Shown: positions 19,782 to 31,314 of the stretch, piece by piece
Position numbering within the stretch: position 1 is the stretch's first letter
Layout of the letters: each line of letters begins with the position of its first letter
Position numbers and translations under genes: made by a program
Assembly: GCA_040954595.2 (NCBI GenBank)
Contig: CM082593.2
Location: 4,092,001 to 4,156,000, forward strand
Direction: 5' to 3'
From: Balanoglossus misakiensis
Lineage: Eukaryota > Hemichordata
DNA length: 64,000 nt
Notes under the pieces: generated by a model
What the model was told of the DNA's origin: nothing
Database searches by the model: none
Seen by the model: only the letters and a program-made list of their open reading frames with translations

Positions 19782-20385
19782 CTAAGTGTTTTTTAATGTT
19801 AAAGTATAGAGTTAAAGTATAGAGTAAAGCCTGAAAAATTTCTAAGTGTTTTTTAATGTTAAAGTATAGAGTAAAGCCTGAAAAATTTCTAAGTTTTTTT
19901 TAATGTTAAAGTATAGAGTTAAAGTATAGAGTAAAGCCTGAAAAATGTCTAAGTTTTTTTTTAATGTTTAAGTATAGAGTAAAGCCTGAAAAATTTCTAA
20001 GTGTTTTTTAATGTTAAAGTATAGAGTAAAGCCTGAAAAATTTCTAAGTGTTTTTTAATGTTAAAGTATAGAGTTAAAGTATAGAGTAAAGCCTGAAAAA
20101 TGTCTAAGTTTTTTTTTAATGTTTAAGTATAGAGTAAAGCCTGAAAAATTTCTAAGTGTTTTTAATAAGTATAGAGTAAAGCCTGAAAAATTTCTAAGTT
20201 TTTTTTTAATGTTTAAGTATAGAGTAAAGCCTGAAAAATTTCTAAGTGTTTTTAATAAGTATAGAGTGAAGCCTGAAAAATTTCTAAGTGTTTTTAATAA
20301 GTATAGAGTGAAGCCTAAAAAATTTCTAAGTGTTTTTAATAAGTATAGAGTAAAGCCTGAAAAATTTCTAAGTGTTTTTTTTTTT
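19782..20385 (+). repeat. Irregular tandem array of a 48-70-bp unit
   Basis: About a dozen units built from tttctaagtg + T-run + aatgtt + aagtatagagtaaagcctg + aaaaa. In several units the aaagtatagagtt piece is doubled, and later units are shortened to ttaataagtatagagt. The frame at 20119-20550 reads as a repeating peptide (KYRVKPEKFLSVFN) only because shortened units keep phase. It is not a gene. Confidence 0.9.
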
Positions 20386-20587
20386 TTTACAAAAAAGCAG
20401 ACACCAAGGATTGAAATTTATTGTATTTTATTTCATTTTCATATTTCATATTTCATATTGAAATTTAACTCGTATTCACTTGTCGTTTCAGGTCTATCTG
20501 TTCAATGGTTGATGACCAATCGAAAGAAGTGGAGTCCAGCCGGGATCTGAAAAGACAAGGCAAGTGTTAGAAAATGCAAGTTATGTA

Positions 20588-20662
20588 GGGGGCATACACA
20601 AGTTTCAAAAATTTTCTAAGTCAAAGAAAACTTAGAAAATTTTTGAAACTTGTATATGCCCC
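20588..20662. repeat. 75-bp hairpin
   Basis: The left arm ggggcatacacaagtttcaa / aaattttctaagt and the right arm acttagaaaatttttgaaac / ttgtatatgcccc pair almost perfectly around a seven-base loop. The arms are about 33 bases. No coding content. Confidence 0.8.
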
Positions 20663-20802
20663 AACGTGGAGGTATAGACAAATTTCAAATTTTTAGCGTT
20701 TCTGACTTAGTTTTTTTTTTTGGCTTTTTATATGCCATCCCTAGCCCCCACCCTAACCTCCCCATGAGTGTCCAGCAGAGACTAATAAATCTCTAGCACA
20801 AC

Positions 20803-20980
20803 TCTTACTTCGGTTGAGCTAAGTTCAAATTTTTTTTTACAAGTGCATTATGGGCATCATAATCTATGCAAGATCTTTTCAGATGCAAAACATTTTTGCA
20901 TTAGAAAAGATCATGCATAGATTAGGATGCCCATAATGCACTTGTAAAAAAAATTTGAACTTAGCTCAACCGAAGTAAGA
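20803..20980. mobile_element. 178-bp fold-back element (MITE-like)
   Basis: The arm tcttacttcggttgagctaa plus ttcaaattttttttt and acaagtgcattatgggcatc is mirrored by the right arm ending ttagctcaaccgaagtaaga. About 75-80 bases pair on each side, with single-base differences, around a short loop of gcaaaacatttttgca type. No ORF is present. The high identity suggests recent insertion or conversion. Confidence 0.8.
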
Positions 20981-21471
20981 CACACACACAATTACATTGC
21001 TAAGTTATTCTCCTAATCTAATTTTTATTTTCGTCCTTAGGTGCAGGGAGATTGCCATGGTATGGGTTGTACACATCAATTAAGATTTAATGCAGTTTTG
21101 GAATCTATCAATCGTACAATATTCCTAAGTTTTAAAACTATTGACAGTTATACATGCACACATTCTAGACTGCCTATTTCTATTATTGTCAGAGCATTTC
21201 AAACTTGTCCGCTTATTTTATAAAGTAAATAAAAGAATTGCGTTATTCGAGAGAAATTGTCTGTTCTGTCTTTGTGGTGACCCTGACATTCATTACGAAC
21301 ATTAGCTGTGATTTTTATCTAAAATGCAATGAAATTGCATTATGCTATTTTAGGAACTGGATCAAAGTCTTCTGAATTGACTGGAAATTAACATCCCTTA
21401 TGGAAGTACCTGACTCGGAACATGCTAAAGGCAATTTCAGATTTGAATAAAGTGAGGAATACTGCAAATTT

Positions 21472-22262
21472 TTTAACTAGAAACACTCTCAAATTTGAAT
21501 TTCAAAATGGCCGCCAAAATTTACTGAGAAACATACTCAAATTTGAATTTCAAAATGGCCGCCAAAATTTGCATCAATGCTACAAAGGAACTTTAAATTA
21601 AACAGTTTTGTGTGACTCTCCTGACAGAAACTGCAGAAATAATGCTATATATTTACTGAGAAACATTCTCAAATTTGAATTTCAAAATGGCCGCCAAAAT
21701 TTACTGAGAAACATTCTCAAATTTGAATTTCAAAATGGCCGCCAAAATTTGCATCAATGCTACAAAGGAACATTAAAGTAGTCAGATATTGAACTTTAAA
21801 TTAAACAGTTTTGTGCGACTCTCCTGACAGAAACTGCAGAAATATTGCTATATATTTACTGAGAAACATTCTCAAATTTGAATTTCAAAATGGCCGCCAA
21901 AATTTACTGAGAAACATTCTCAAATTTGAATTTCAAAATGGCCGCCAAAATTTGCATCAATGCTACAAAGGAACATTAAAGTAGTCAGATATTGAACTTT
22001 AAATTAAACAGTTTTGTGCGACTCTCCTGACAGAAACTGCAGAAATATTGCTATATATTTACTGAGAAACATTCTCAAATTTGAATTTCAAAATGGCCGC
22101 CAAAATTTACTGAGAAACATTCTCAAATTTGAATTTCAAAATGGCCGCCAAAATTTGCGTTAATGCTACAAAGGAACATTAAAGTAGTCAGATATTGAAC
22201 TTTAAATTAAACAGTTTTGTGCGACTCTCCTGACAGAAACTGCAGAAAATATTGCTATATGT
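21472..22262 (+). repeat. 203-bp tandem repeat with nested 50-bp doublets
   Basis: Four units. Each contains two copies of a 50-bp module (tttactgagaaacattctca, aatttgaatttcaaaatggc, cgccaaaa) followed by a linker (gcatcaatgctacaaaggaa onward, tgtgcgactctcctgacaga). The linker start lies at 21571, 21751, 21954 and 22157, so the spacing is 180, 203 and 203 bases. The first unit lacks 23 bases (cattaaagtagtcagatattgaa region). The module aaaatggccgcc occurs eight times. Confidence 0.92.
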
Positions 22263-22330
22263 TTACAACTATCAGTTTAGCAGATTATACTACATGAATC
22301 TCTGGGGATCATCCAATATAAGATGACCAC

Positions 22331-22481
22331 TGTTACTTCATTTGGCTATCCAGACAACCTCGCAACAGCCACAGAGATCAGAACACCTGACCCCTGGGGA
22401 TGGTCAAATAAGATGACCATGCACCAAGACTGTTACTTCATATGGCTATCCAGACAACCTCGCAACAGCCACAGAGATCAG
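22331..22481 (+). repeat. 100-bp tandem duplication
   Basis: The 50-base phrase starting tgttacttcatttggctatc and ending cacagagatcag occurs at 22331 and 22431 with one substitution. Between them, ggggatggtcaaataagatg echoes ggggatcatccaatataaga just before the first copy. Confidence 0.9.
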
Positions 22482-23490
22482 TAATTTACTCAAATAAAAG
22501 ACTGTTTAGACTATTTGACAGGGGAGGGGGGACCTGTATTTTGCTAACACTACTAAACTTGGCAATGCCCAGACACATCCAATAAAGTACACACATACAA
22601 CATATATAGTAACACTGTAATACATTTCTCTGCCAGATTTATTTACTCGTTATTATTGTTCAATATTAAAGTGACCTATTTTGATATGAAGATTTCTATG
22701 CTGTTTGATTTCGTGAAAGATGCTGTTGGCAATGTTTGGTTATTTGAGGAAACCGAGATGACATAAAGGTAGGTTTTTTGTTGACAGGTTGGCAAACAAA
22801 ATTTTCTTTTTACATTCAGCAAGAGGTAAAATTTTGACATTTTGAAGCTGTGAATCGTCAATATTTTGTAGACCAAGAGACTTTATGAAAGTTTGCAATG
22901 AATTCTTAATATCGCAGAAAGGTCAAAAAGAGCGTCTTTGTGACTTTAATTTAACATAATTCTGCACCAACATCTTCCATTGTCATTGCAACATGTTTGG
23001 GTTGTCCGTATTCCACTGCTTGGATGAACACATCTACATTTGTATCTGATAAACTGTGTGGGACTAACCTGCACTAGCTAATCTTATGGCAAGACAATTA
23101 TAGATTTTGCGAAGTCATCTGCATACTTGTAATTACTCCTTGTACTTCGTTGGCATTTTTGGACAAGAAAAAAATATAAAATGTACATGACTTTTAACAA
23201 CTGCCTCAACGAACATAAAAAAAAAATTATCTAGCGAGTCCACGCGAACACGATTGTCTGCCATCACGTATCTGACTGACTGAATCTTAATGAGTAATTG
23301 TAATGAGTGACGTACCTTCACTGCCCCATTGAAGACCACGCGTTCAGTTGGGCTGGCCAGTTTTGAACGGGTCCCTAAAAACAAATGAAGATGACAATAG
23401 GTTAATCTTACAATAAATAGAATGACGATTCCGTTCCACAGCTTAGAATAGGGGTAGGCAAATTGTCAGTGGGAGTCGTATCAGCTCAGT
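22482..23490. other. Non-coding stretch
   Basis: No gene, RNA or clear repeat was recognised. The 66-codon minus-strand frame at 22676-22876 and the 83-codon one at 23133-23384 resemble nothing and lack consistent splice context. Confidence 0.4.
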
Positions 23491-23499
23491 GTATCATCC

Positions 23500-23960
23500 G
23501 CGACTTTGAAATAATTTTAACACTTCCTATATTTTGTCATGGTTAAAACATGCCGTTTCGGTAAACATTTCGAAAGTCCGGTACTTCTAGCGTTAAAACT
23601 CCGCTCATGACAGGCTTTTGTTAATTTTAAGAAGAGGGAGTTGTACAAGCTCAAAATGACAGCCGTAACTTTGTAAAAAAAAATCTTAACACCTCCTAAA
23701 TTTTGTCATGGTTAAAACATGCCGTTTCGGAAACATTTCGAAAGTCCGGTACTTCTAGCGTTAAAACTCCGCTCATGACAGGCTTTTGTTAATTTTAAGA
23801 AGAGGGAGTTGTACAAGCTCAAAATGACAGCCGTAACTTTGTAAAAAAAATCTTAACACTTCCTAAATTTTGTCATGGTTAAAAAATGCCGTTCCGGTAA
23901 ACATTTCGAAAGTATGGCACTTCTAGCGTCAAAACTCCGCTCAGGACAGGCAAGTTTCAT
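23500..23960 (+). repeat. About 168-bp tandem repeat, three units
   Basis: The phrase attttgtcatggttaaa recurs at 23531, 23700 and 23867 (169 and 167 apart). Each copy is followed by atgccgtttcgg, acatttcgaaagt, ggtacttctagcgttaaaac and tccgctcatgacaggc. The third unit is more diverged (atggcacttctagcgtcaaa) and loses the repeat after caggacagg. Confidence 0.92.
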
Positions 23961-24639
23961 GAAGGAAAATATACCACTAAAATGACAGAAATGAAATTGT
24001 CTCAAGTCGCTTTTATGAATTTAGAGAAGCAAAAACAGAACTTGGTACCTCCAGTGAAGTAAATTTGAACAAAGCGTGCGCGCAAAATGAACAACAAACA
24101 GGTCCAACGTTAACACGGCATTTCTCCATGCTTGGGCCAAAGCCACCCCCGACAAATACTCAAACGGTGGTTCTGGACAATTTTGCTCGAATTGGACATG
24201 GTTTTGTTCACAAAATGGTACAAAAGCCATTACTTACCACAACTGATGACATCTTCAGCGAGAAGTACGTCCAAGGGTGGAATTCGGGAGGTAAAATTGA
24301 GTTTTTTACTGGAAAAGTCAGAGAAAAACGGCGTGGCCATGAAAAAGCGACTTCAACTCGCCTCAGTATTCATAATCAGCCGTGTATCTCTATTGATAAA
24401 CAAATTTTGCCTGGACAGACTGACCATTCAAAGACTGCTGATAGGCAAAGCTGCCGAAAATGATTTGCATAAATAAATAATTATCACCGCTAATTGAGAA
24501 CCAGCAGACCAGCTGAGTTCATGCAGGAAACAGCCAATCAGTGACTTGTAATCATTCGAATAAACCAATCAGGAAAAAGCAATTATTTATGGCAGTAAAT
24601 GTGTCCCCCTCCCACATTAGAAAATTTTGTAAAATAAAG
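23961..24639. other. Non-coding stretch
   Basis: A 132-codon frame (24065-24463, +) and a 114-codon frame (24132-24476) overlap here. Neither shows a recognisable motif, a compositional bias or splice signals. Nothing else was supported. Confidence 0.35.
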
Positions 24640-24937
24640 GGGTTATAGCTCATGAAAATCATCCAAAAATGACAATTTTTCGACTTTGCGGAATATCAAA
24701 ATTTCTTCATTTTTTTGAAAAAACCATGGGTTATAGCTCATGAAAATCATCCAAAAATGACAATTTTTCGACTTTGCGGAATATCAAAATTTCTTCATTT
24801 TTTTGAAAAAACCATGGGTTATAGCTCATGAAAAACATCCAAAAATGACAATTTTTCGACTTTGCGGAATATCAAAATTTCTTCATTTTTTTGAAAAAAC
24901 CATGGGTTACAGCTCATGAAAATCATCCAAAAAAAAT
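24640..24937 (+). repeat. Second 88-bp satellite, 3.4 copies
   Basis: The unit is ccatgggttatagctcatga, aaatcatccaaaaatgacaa, tttttcgactttgcggaata, tcaaaatttcttcatttttt, tgaaaaaa: again 88 bases. It shares catgggttatagctcatgaa and a cgactt box with the large array at 12120-19477, in the same relative order. The other half of the unit is unrelated. The copies are almost identical to each other. Confidence 0.93.
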
Positions 24938-26800
24938 GGTCCCTAAAATAAATTCAATGAATCGATAAATCACTCCTGCCAATATGATATCAGTTCTTTC
25001 AGCAATAAGTTGAAGGCGAACGGTGAACTTAAAAGTCTGTTAATGACGATATACATTTCTACATTACAGCTCGTAGCAACCATTCCTTTGCCGTATCCGT
25101 TGCTTCCGTTTCAACTTTTACGATGAATGGTTGCAATATCCTCTTGAGTTCGGTTTGGTGTCAGCTAATATCACGTAAATTAAAAGTAAATTCGGTTTGG
25201 CAGGCGACTGCACGGCGCGGTGCTTTCCATTATTGCCCGCCATTACGCCAACAGATTTAGCATTGAATCGGAACAATACGGTACACACGTAGTATATAAC
25301 ATGCGATGTTGACGTTCACTTTACCCTTCCCATTGAGATTGTAACGACGTATTGTGTCGAATAACCGGATGATTTCACATTTTGGAAAGGGCCTCAACAT
25401 AAAGGAAGATTAATGCGATTGCCATAGTAACATACGCGCTTTAATAATGCCCGTATGTTCCGATGGTCTGCAATCATGTCTGCATTTACTTGTGCCAAGT
25501 CACGTCTTAAACGCTTCTTGAAACTAATCTTTCATCGAATTGAAGACGCTTTCCTGGTTTACCTTCAGCCATCATTAAACCACTCTCCTATTAGATGAAT
25601 CTCAATGGTGTCGTACAATGACACTTGACGTCTGCCTGAATGACCTGTTTGACAGCGATTTATTAGAACGAGCCGTTTTAGATGCCACGAGAACAGTTAT
25701 CGTGTCACGTCGCCGGTTTGAGCTATCATTCACCCTTGTTAATGTTATCATACCTGTGTAATGATGTCTGGTGTGTGCTCGCGTCAAGTTTAAAGTGACG
25801 TACTGTACACTTTTTCCACCTCGGAAGAAAATCGTGACGTCATAACTGCCACAGAAAGCATTAGAATCTGGCCTTCTGGACTACAATATTAGTACGAACA
25901 CGAGGCAACAATAGGTATATTAATCCTAACAATAGAACTTGTTTGAGTAAAATAGTGATCCTGTGTTTGTCAATACGACCAACTATAGTATTACAGCGTC
26001 ATTCTAATGTGTTTCTGTTGCCGTATTTACCGACAACGTGTAGTGGCAAATCTAATATGAATATATTGAACTTCCACGGGTTATTTGCATAAGTAATGGC
26101 TTCGGTCTGAAATATGAAATATCGTGTTTACCCTCGTCGTCCGACAGTACCGTAATCAAAGCTTTAGTTTACGTTATACTGAAATTTACGATTCGTTTGA
26201 CAAATACCATCAAATAATTACCCTGCATTGACGGAGGACATTGCACCCACCCGAGTTATATGAGGCCTACACAGATAATTTCGATACTGTGGTAACCATG
26301 AACGAGGTCCACTTGTTGCATGAAAAATGAATTGTTCAAAACATCTCGGCGGGAGGTTAAAGTATAGAAACTGATTTCCATTTTCTAATGACCTTCAATT
26401 ACTGTGACCGAAAATCGCAATATTAAGCAGCAGCGGGCGACAACATTAAATCATTTTTGGGCGAAACGCGGGGCACATATATTTAATTTCTAATAACGAT
26501 ACGTCCTATGCAGTCGAATCATCGCCGCAGCCACGATGAAGCAGTAGTATATTAAGCATTCAAAATGATGTAAAAATCGATTTCCACATTAAGTGACCCG
26601 TCGCCGTGTAACCCGAGAATGGAAACTCCTTTAAACGCGAAAGGAAAGTCGAGAGAGAAAAAAATAAATATTGGCTGCCATCTGCAAGGCATCCCTAGCA
26701 TGCAGTGGAAGCGCGACTTGAGTCGCCATGGTGACACTACGCTGCCAATCAGGGTGCATGGAGAAAGTGTCTAACAACGTTGGTAATTCCGCGTTACAAC
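24938..26800. other. Gene-free stretch upstream of the Ly6 gene
   Basis: Non-repetitive sequence with no supported exon or RNA gene. It may hold distal control elements of the Ly6 gene, but no specific site was recognised. Confidence 0.4.
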
Positions 26801-26802
26801 TG

Positions 26803-26941
26803 TATTAAAGGCAAGTGGCGGTTGATCCGAGAGCAACAGTTTTCTGTCGGCGCGTGGCGATCTCGCGGTTTGTCGTCGATTATCTCCTTGTGTTAATAGC
26901 GGGCCAGCGGTTGAAAGGACTGGCGTAGGTATGACACAGCG
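26803..26941 (+). promoter_or_regulatory. Putative core promoter and 5' UTR of the Ly6 gene
   Basis: A TATA-like tattaaag lies at 26803-26810. About 30 bases later begins GC-richer sequence (cgagagcaacagttttctgt) leading to the ATG at 26942. The position fits a start site near 26835, inferred from spacing only. Confidence 0.3.
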
Positions 26942-29900
26942 ATGGGACTTTTACATTCGGAGTTATCTCTGCTTTGGTGTATCGCGGCCGTTCTCTTCAG
27001 CAAAGGTAAGCATACCATCTCATACGCGCTTCAAACAACGCAGGAACGCCAATAACAGACATGGTTGTCTTTCTATGGTTACAAATGATGGCGAAACATT
27101 AAGGAACGATATACCAGCATTATGCTAGATCACGTTTTCAAAACACATTTCGACTCAAACTACCATAAACAGCTTCAAGTTCCCACACATAAACATGACT
27201 ATATTGGGATATTCTTAAAAGTACTCTTGTCAAGGTGTCATTCATGAAATTATGCATAATGAACAAATGGAGGAAAACTAAACGAAATTAAACATAATTG
27301 TATTGTCATTGTAAAAGTGTACTCACTTAATTTTATCAAAAGTCTATTATAACATTCCCTGCCTGATTTCAAAGGCAGAAACCAAATCTTCGTGAAAGGT
27401 TATCGCTTGGTGCGTAAACTTATATGTATAAAATTCTCATTAGCTAAAAGGCTTCTGCGATAAAAACCGAATAATGCACCCTATTATTGACTTAAGCACT
27501 GTGTACGTCAACTGTGACTCACCACCAATTACATTCTCTTCTCTCTGTCAACCTTTACCTGAGCTGCTTTGCCTCTGTGTGCGGTCTCCTTTCATTTACT
27601 GTCACGAAGTAGTCCGGAGGGGACCGCGATATGCATATTGCAGTCCCCCGGGGAGCCGATAACGCACCTTTATGCTAAGCATATACACTCAATGTTGACG
27701 CGGTCCAAATCGAATAAAATATTACTTGTCAATCTCATTTTAGCTGTACTGGTACAAAACTTCCATTTCTTCAAAATCTGCGCTGATCCCAGCAACAAAG
27801 TTTACCTTGTGTGGATGTTATCAATTTAAACGGATAAAAACTTGGATGTGGTGACGTGTCCTCACAAAGCAATCAATGAAGAGCAACTCTCGCGTCAACA
27901 AATCAAATTAACCTAATTAGGGTTACGTGTCACACAGTCACTAAAGCAAAGATTATGAAAGAACGCGGTGAATACACATCAGAGAATGTCAAATGTCACG
28001 TCCCTTGAAATCGCCCTCCTCACAACAATATGCCCTTAGATAACTCTTATAACATAGATAATTGCGTTGGTGAAAATATTGGTCAGTTCAATTTTCTCAC
28101 CTGTAGACTCAGGCTTATTTCGGTTCTTAGCACATGCAAATCTCAACACCTGAAAGTATATCACCGCCATTTTTCCTGGAAACATTCAATCACCAATCAC
28201 GTGATACCATACCGTTACTTTTGGGGGTCTTCATGCGGAAATTTTTAAATTAGAAAATAGCTTACATGAACGGTACCATACGTTTTTCTGTCTTTGTGAG
28301 CATGTCTACATGATACCAATTTCTGCAATATCTGTTCATAATCGGCTACAGCTATTCGAAGGATTACATATCCTTCCAAACATTCTGTATATGATATTGG
28401 AAATATCAGAATGGAACGCTACTCATATTAAAATACTCTGTGTTGGGTTACCGCCATGGTGATTAACGTACATGTCATTTAGGCCTAGTTACTCTTTCTG
28501 TATTCCTCTCTGTTTTGTCAGTTGAGTAATCCTTCCAAGGGAAGTTATCACGCATACGTGCTTTTTGCTCCCACACACCATGATTGTATTATATAGCTCG
28601 GACGAGTTGAGAACATTTTCAATCAATTGAATAATTACTTGCGAAAACAGTAATAATAGCTACCAGCTGTGTCTATTCAAATCCTCGTCTTTTTTTTCTT
28701 TAAATTTAATGCACATCCACGCATGGCTCGGAATGGATATCAGGTTATTTCATTTTTTGTGGATACGAAAATAAATCGCGGGAAGCGTTGCATTAGTATT
28801 CTAATTATGTCATAAGAGGTAAACGGCAGACAAATACGTCATCGCAAAGCGCCGTGCGAGACAAATATCCTATCCAATGTATTGCAGTTGCTGAGAATAA
28901 ATGGTAACGTTGTGTATATGCAATTGTCATCGGTACATGTATGATACTTCTGCCGTTTTAGAATACACGTACTTCAATAACGTACATGTATATATTTCTT
29001 TCAAGTTCTTCTTGTCCTTGGTTGAGGTAATAAACATTTTGTCATTAAGTTCCAATAAAGGATGCGGAATTATTGGACAAAGATACTACACAGTAATTAG
29101 TGTGCGTGTTTTCTTTAATGCTCATGTAATTACTGATATAATGGACTGAAGTATATTTATAAAAAATGGCCAGTGATATTATATGAGAGTGGGCGCATTC
29201 AGTCGGCCGCATTTTTTATATCGACTTGTACGTATTGTGGTCAAAGTTTTTAGCCTGCGACTTGGTAGGTATTTTCGACAGACGGGCGCTAACAATTAAC
29301 ACTAACCGTCACTTTCTCAGTGACGTAATTGACTGACGTAATTGACAGACACTTTGCTTGCAGCTCTTAAAGAACCATTTCTGTCACAATGAAAATGTGA
29401 CTAATGCATCTTTCACCGACAGTGCAGTATTTCAATTCAAACTGTCTGAGGGGTTGGGAAAGTCTATGATTAATACGACAGTCTTAATGAACCCATTGAT
29501 GGGAAGGAAGATGTATGAACGCGGAGCCGAGCCGTCGACCGGAATCAAACCTGTTGACACTACATATTTCAATACTATTCGAAAATATTAAATCTGAACG
29601 TCTCGCCGTGAAAGCGACAGTGGGAAGCCCTGCGAAATGAGCAATCGCCGACGTCGACGGACACCTATAAGGCATGTGTACCTAGGACGCGGTGAAGTAA
29701 TTATCGTTGCATTGTAGTGCGCCCGTGCAAATATAATTCAATAGCCAGGCAGAAACGTGAGCCAATATTTGATCCTTTGAGAGTGGCACCACAAATGAAT
29801 CAGAAGAAAAGGTGAACGCAGAAAATGAATAGGTGGCACGGTTGCCTCCATTCATAGCATTATACACCGTATATTTATATTTGATTCAATAAAACATCAA

Positions 29901-31251
29901 CTGTCCATTATGACGAGGATTCTTTAAGCGATTCTTTGGTGTCTGCGATGAAAGTGAACTATATTGTTCATCAATATCACCGTAATAAGATTTCGTTAGA
30001 ACGCGAATTAATCATCACGCAGACAGCTTCTAGTGCGGTTGTTATTCGTCAACGGGGCCGCAAGGGGGTATTGTTCGAATTCTAGCGACGTCATAAAATT
30101 TCATTGAGTGGAACTCTGTCATTAATCAAACCAAATATAATTTTTTTTCAAGTAGGGTTCGTTTCCAGGGAAAGACAATTACATTTCGTCAAATTGGTTT
30201 ATACAGCAACCAGGATAATTATCTCGTTTATATATGTATTAAAAATTATTGGCACAGCGACTATGGCCAGTAAACACTTTTGAAAAGTCCTTAACAGCGC
30301 AATATAAATAAATGACGTGACATAGTGAAGGGCGATTGTTATGCATATACATACAAAATTGAGCGCTTAAAATCTGATAAAATTGTACGTGCATTTGTGA
30401 TGTCAGTTATAAAGGCGCAAGTGTTTTTGTTTAATTTTGCATTTCAAGAATTTTAAAGGTTCAATGCTTTCTCATTCGAGAAAGGGACTCAAAGACACGT
30501 GATCGGGTTCATAAGTTAGTGTCCGGTGAGATACTGATCGCACAGCCCTCTACGGTCAAATCAACACATGACCTTTGTTTTTATATACACAGGTATATCG
30601 TAACGATCTCAAGCTATGTGATAAAGGCAGTTTTTGCGTAAAATGTGGTCAGGATGACATTTTTTTTTCTAGACGTAGAATAGAATTCAGTTTAGGAATT
30701 AATGTTTGCAATCAGTAACCATGTTCCTTCTTCAGTTTCAGGTTTGAAATGCTTTGACTGCAGTGAGCAGTTTAATGTTAAATACGCCCAAACAGATTGC
30801 CAATTTCGAGTGAACGACTCGTTTACAACCAGAAATTGTCAAGCACATGAGCTGTTTTGTATGGTAAGAACCATCACTTGTATACACTTTCCTGCCTTGT
30901 TAGATCATTGACTGAGTCTATGTATCACGATATTGTATATATCTATTCCTCTGTGGTCGAACTTTAGTACATATCTTTTGAGATACGTGATTGATCTATC
31001 TATTACAGGTAGAGCGATCAGAAACCAATGGCGTGGTGACCAGCTTCGAGAGGAACTGCGCCGATGACTGCGAATGGGGGTGTCGATTCAACGGTTTCGG
31101 AGTGACCAGCAAACGCTGCGTGTCATGCTGTACACAAGATGGCTGCAACATTGGAAATGGCGCCAAACCACTTTTTGACAAACATTGGACACCGCTGTTT
31201 TCCGTCTTTATCGCCATCTTGGTTGACGTCATCGTAAAGAGAATATTGTAG
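26942..31251 (+). CDS. Ly6/uPAR three-finger protein, probably GPI-anchored
   Basis: Three exons, 26942-27005, 30742-30863 and 31009-31251, join in phases 1 and 0 to give 142 residues. Exon 1 is a signal peptide (MGLLHSELSLLWCIAAVLFS). Exons 2 and 3 give a mature domain that begins LKCFDC, typical of Ly6 proteins, and ends CVSCCTQDGCN, the family's C-terminal signature. Twelve cysteines are present: 25, 28, 41, 54, 61, 79, 83, 87, 99, 102, 103 and 108. One N-glycosylation site (N46-D-S) lies inside the domain. After small residues (GNGA, 111-114), a hydrophobic stretch (123-138) ends in KRIL, consistent with a GPI-attachment signal. The signal exon / phase-1 intron arrangement is typical of Ly6 genes. 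AATAAA lies at 31309-31314, 58 bases past the stop. The ligand is unknown. Confidence 0.88.
27006..30741 (+). other. Large first intron of the Ly6 gene
   Basis: A 3.7-kb intron between the signal-peptide exon and the first domain exon, starting gtaagc and ending tttcag. No internal gene, RNA or repeat array was recognised. It may hide an alternative exon, but none could be supported. Confidence 0.6.
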
Positions 31252-31314
31252 GGGGTACATCATTTCTTAACCGGTCGAAATGATTCCAACCTTATAAACC
31301 TACCCCTTAATAAA

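Noticed and set aside
20119-20550. 143-codon frame with repeated KYRVKPEKFLSVFN peptide
   Set aside because: It is a read-through of the tandem array, starting and ending at arbitrary points, with unit-length changes that break frame elsewhere in the same array.
24065-24476. Overlapping frames of 132 and 114 codons
   Set aside because: Two overlapping open frames in the same stretch with no recognisable protein features suggest chance openness.
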